Positions 61,441 through 64,000 of a stretch of 64,000 bases of DNA are shown here, piece by piece. The stretch lies in the NCBI RefSeq assembly GCF_021390545.1, contig NZ_JAJUWR010000022.1:1-64000 (forward strand), given 5' to 3'. The notes below the pieces were generated by a model that was given only the letters and a program-made list of their open reading frames with translations, was not told where the DNA came from and did not search any database. Both the position numbers and the translations under genes were made by a program. The stretch comes from Algoriphagus sp. AGSA1 (lineage in GTDB: Bacteria; Bacteroidota; Bacteroidia; Cytophagales; Cyclobacteriaceae). Every line of letters starts with the position of its first letter. Position 1 is the first letter of the stretch.

Positions 61441-64000
61441 TTACAAATCTATGTTTAGCCCAAAAGCGAATTTTCTCTGAAAAGGATAGGCCCATCCATA
61501 GCCATCATTTATTGCCTCAGGATCAAAAATTTTCTTGATTGGGGAAAACTCAAAAATGTTCTCACCGGTCACATATACTCTCACTCTGGAAACTTTAAAT
61601 TTCTCCAAGACCGGGGCGGGGATAGTGTAGCCAAGTGTCACATTCTTGATCCTTAAATAAGCCGCATTCTGCAAATACCTTGTTTGGGGAATATCCAATC
61701 CCGCTCCATAGTTATTATCTGCCAGCCAAGCTTGGAGTACAGGGAATTCTGAGTTCAGATTCTGCTGCGCCAAACCTGCCTCGATATAGGCTTGGGAATG
61801 CTGGGCCATCAAATCCGCAGTATCATCTTCTCCTCTATAAAAGTCAAGATTCCAGGGATAGATATTCGCGTAGGGTTGCTGATAGGGTCCCCAGTACAGG
61901 TAATGTCTTGGATAATAATCCCGCTTCCCCACTCCCTGAAGGAACACAGACAGATCAAATCCGCTGTAACTCACATCCAAAGTCACCCCATAACGATATC
62001 TGGCGGTGGTGTCCGCCACAATAGTCAGATCTTTAGGATCAAACTCGGTCAGCCCCTGTTCGATTTTCCCGTCACCATTCAGATCCTTGTATTTTGGCCA
62101 GCCAGGTACTACGTCAATGGCCCCCCAGGGAACAATAGCTGACTGATCCAGCTGTTCGATCTGATCTTGGTTTTCCATGATGCCATCATTGACCAATCCC
62201 CAGATTTCTCCAATATTCTGACCTACACGGTAGCTGGAAAACAGACCGTTTTCATTTTGGAAACTGGTGATTTGGGATCGCGAGTCAGAAAGATTCGCCC
62301 GAATACCGAACCTCACGGGATTGGAAGCACTTCCAAACTGATCCCTATAACCTAATGTAACTTCAAAGCCTTTGGTGCGTAGGTCTGCCGCATTTTGCTT
62401 AGGCGGACTGGTGCCCAGTACTGCTGGAAGTTCAACGGGGTCGGTAAGCATCCCTTTTGTATCCCTGATAAAATAATCAAAAGTACCTGTAACCCGATCT
62501 CCCAACAACCCAAAGTCCAGCCCCACATTGTTGGTCACTACTTTCTCCCACGTGTAATTCGTTGGATCTACTGCCAGCAAAGGGGAAGATGTAATGACCG
62601 TCTGCCTGTCTCCATCGATCAGATATTCTGATAGCCCTGTAGGCAAAGTCTGGATATATCCAAAATTGGAAACATTCTGGTTGCCCAGACTACCATAAGA
62701 AGCCCTGATCTTAAATGTGGAAACCACATGGGTCAGCCCCGAGAAAAAATCCTCATCCATCATCAGCCAAGATCCCGATACCGAAGGAAAAAAGCCCCAA
62801 CGGTTGTCGGAAGGAAACCTGGAGGAACCATCATAGCGACCATTTAACTCCAGAATATACTTTTGCCTGAAAGAATAATTAATCCTACCAAAACCACTCC
62901 TCAACGCATAAGTACTATAGGAAGGGGTAATAAACGCATCCCCGGTCGTCAATCCCAAATACGGCAGGGAAGATGAGATCAACACCCTTCTTTCGGCCTG
63001 AACGGTGGAATACTCGTAGTTTTCCTGATTGTACCCAACCAACAGATCAAACCTATGATCTCCCAAGGTTTTGGAGTATTTCCCAAATAGATCAAAAATA
63101 GTGTTGACAAGGGTACCATTTCGCTCGATTACTGAGCCCTCCCCTCCTTCTGTTCTTATATCCTCTGGCCCAAAACCAATGTTGTATTTTCTTCTATCCC
63201 AATTGTATTTCCACTGCTCACGTTTAAAACTTGCCCTGCCGGTAAAAGTCAGATCACCATTGAGAAAAGATCCAGTGGCCTGAAGGATGTTTTGAAATCC
63301 GAACATATCTTCTTTTCGTTTGCCCCCATCGACCAATTCCGCCGCCAATCTCCCGGCACCAGTATTTGCCCAGGTACCATCCGGATTTTTATCCACATCA
63401 GTTGGCTGTAGATAGTAGATATCTGTTATGTTCTTGGTAGGATCAGCTCTTTCAGTCTGATAGAGATTAAGGTTATTGTCCACAGACAACCAATCCAGTG
63501 GCCTGGCATTGATTTTGGCGCGCATGGAATACCTGTCCCAATAATCCGGCGTAAGCTTGTTCAAGCCATTTTCCTTGGTGTAATCACCAGCAACATAGTA
63601 ACCGATCGGCATCTTCCCACCGCTGTTGCCACTGATGGAAAGACTCTGGTTTGTGGAAAAACTTGATGAATTGAAAAAGTAATCATTCCAGTTATTGCTA
63701 CCCATATATGCCCATAGACTGGGATCGGTAGGATCCAGGCGGGTGTTCTCCACCGAAGGATCATCCGAGCGCTCCCTTGCCCATTGGTAATGGGCATCTG
63801 AATAATTCACATAATCCCAAGGAGTGTTATTTGTTGCTGTTTCCAGAACCCTGGAGTAGATGTAGGGATCGGTTACGGGCTTAGGCAGTACAGATGGCCT
63901 TCCCCAAGCATAGTAACTATTGTAAGATATCTGCTGCTTTCCTTCCGCTCCGCTTTTGGTAGTGATTAGGATTACCCCGAAAGCAGCTCTTGCACCGTAG
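61441..64000 (-). CDS. SusC/RagA-family TonB-dependent receptor, 5' part missing
   Basis: Only the C-terminal 852 codons or so are inside the window; the reading frame is open to the last base (GARAAFGVILITTKSG, the end of the plug). That plug ending, followed by YNSYYAWGRPSVLPKPVTDPYIYSRVLE, is typical of SusC. The barrel ends FQRKFAFGLNIDL. It is the outer-membrane channel for the SusD gene downstream and, with the phosphodiesterase, forms a three-gene uptake locus. A GTG at 63810 is an internal codon, not the start. Confidence 0.93.
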   Translation of the reverse strand, partial: YGARAAFGVILITTKSGAEGKQQISYNSYYAWGRPSVLPKPVTDPYIYSRVLETATNNTPWDYVNYSDAHYQWARERSDDPSVENTRLDPTDPSLWAYMGSNNWNDYFFNSSSFSTNQSLSISGNSGGKMPIGYYVAGDYTKENGLNKLTPDYWDRYSMRAKINARPLDWLSVDNNLNLYQTERADPTKNITDIYYLQPTDVDKNPDGTWANTGAGRLAAELVDGGKRKEDMFGFQNILQATGSFLNGDLTFTGRASFKREQWKYNWDRRKYNIGFGPEDIRTEGGEGSVIERNGTLVNTIFDLFGKYSKTLGDHRFDLLVGYNQENYEYSTVQAERRVLISSSLPYLGLTTGDAFITPSYSTYALRSGFGRINYSFRQKYILELNGRYDGSSRFPSDNRWGFFPSVSGSWLMMDEDFFSGLTHVVSTFKIRASYGSLGNQNVSNFGYIQTLPTGLSEYLIDGDRQTVITSSPLLAVDPTNYTWEKVVTNNVGLDFGLLGDRVTGTFDYFIRDTKGMLTDPVELPAVLGTSPPKQNAADLRTKGFEVTLGYRDQFGSASNPVRFGIRANLSDSRSQITSFQNENGLFSSYRVGQNIGEIWGLVNDGIMENQDQIEQLDQSAIVPWGAIDVVPGWPKYKDLNGDGKIEQGLTEFDPKDLTIVADTTARYRYGVTLDVSYSGFDLSVFLQGVGKRDYYPRHYLYWGPYQQPYANIYPWNLDFYRGEDDTADLMAQHSQAYIEAGLAQQNLNSEFPVLQAWLADNNYGAGLDIPQTRYLQNAAYLRIKNVTLGYTIPAPVLEKFKVSRVRVYVTGENIFEFSPIKKIFDPEAINDGYGWAYPFQRKFAFGLNIDL

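Overview
The window looks like chromosomal DNA of a Bacteroidota bacterium, most likely a marine or environmental member of the Cytophagales/Cyclobacteriaceae (Algoriphagus/Cyclobacterium type). This rests on a SusC/SusD pair, TonB-dependent receptors with carboxypeptidase-like N-terminal domains, a FecI/FecR pair, DUF4249, DUF4412 and DUF4625-like lipoproteins, and very short or absent Shine-Dalgarno signals. No rRNA, tRNA, CRISPR array or complete insertion sequence was found.

Region 1 (0.7-25.7 kb, all minus strand) is a 25-kb carbon and energy island. In transcription order it holds class I fructose-bisphosphate aldolase (fbaB), a beta-phosphoglucomutase-like HAD protein, trehalose-6-phosphatase (otsB), a GH65 disaccharide phosphorylase, a P-type cation ATPase, PfkB-type phosphofructokinase, cofactor-independent phosphoglycerate mutase (gpmI), PEP synthase (ppsA), a second P-type ATPase with a large acidic insert, the homodimeric pyruvate dehydrogenase complex (aceE, aceF, two lpd paralogues) and a secreted alpha/beta hydrolase. 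The HAD-OtsB-GH65 order matches the domain order of the single fused mycobacterial protein Rv2006 (OtsB1). PfkB and CtpF-like ATPases are also known companions of that gene in the DosR dormancy regulon, so a role under low oxygen or energy stress is a reasonable inference.

Region 2 (25.7-27.5 kb) is gene-poor and decayed. It holds a truncated Fur/Zur-family pseudogene next to a perfect palindrome, a copy of a small inverted-repeat element, and a copy of a dispersed intergenic repeat. Region 3 (27.5-32.7 kb, plus strand) is a surface-signalling uptake operon: ECF sigma factor, small alpha/beta protein, FecR, STN-type TonB receptor, DUF4249 lipoprotein. It ends in a repeat-rich, GC-rich spacer with a 90-bp tandem duplication. 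Region 4 (33.4-35.2 kb) is a strikingly AT-rich pair of oxidoreductase genes (SDR and NAD-dependent epimerase), probably acquired.

Region 5 (35.6-41.3 kb) has a PhoX/DUF839 protein, a 91-bp MITE-like element with a 4-bp target duplication, and a likely zinc-acquisition locus: two His-rich lipoproteins and a TonB receptor. Three palindromes of the form TGCAAY-N3-RTTGCA lie at its two promoters, and the same palindrome abuts the Fur/Zur pseudogene in region 2. Region 6 (41.6-47.4 kb) is a seven-gene minus-strand run of exported proteins, mostly unknown, with overlapping genes.

Region 7 (47.9-55.7 kb, plus strand) is the most unusual block: an ECF sigma factor translationally coupled to a membrane TPR protein, followed by two large envelope-anchored TPR-CHAT proteins, each with an intact His/Cys protease dyad and a C-terminal membrane segment. 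Region 8 (55.8-64 kb, minus strand) has a small lipoprotein, an OmpA-type protein, an exported phosphodiesterase of the alkaline-phosphatase superfamily, and a SusD/SusC pair, with SusC running off the window end.
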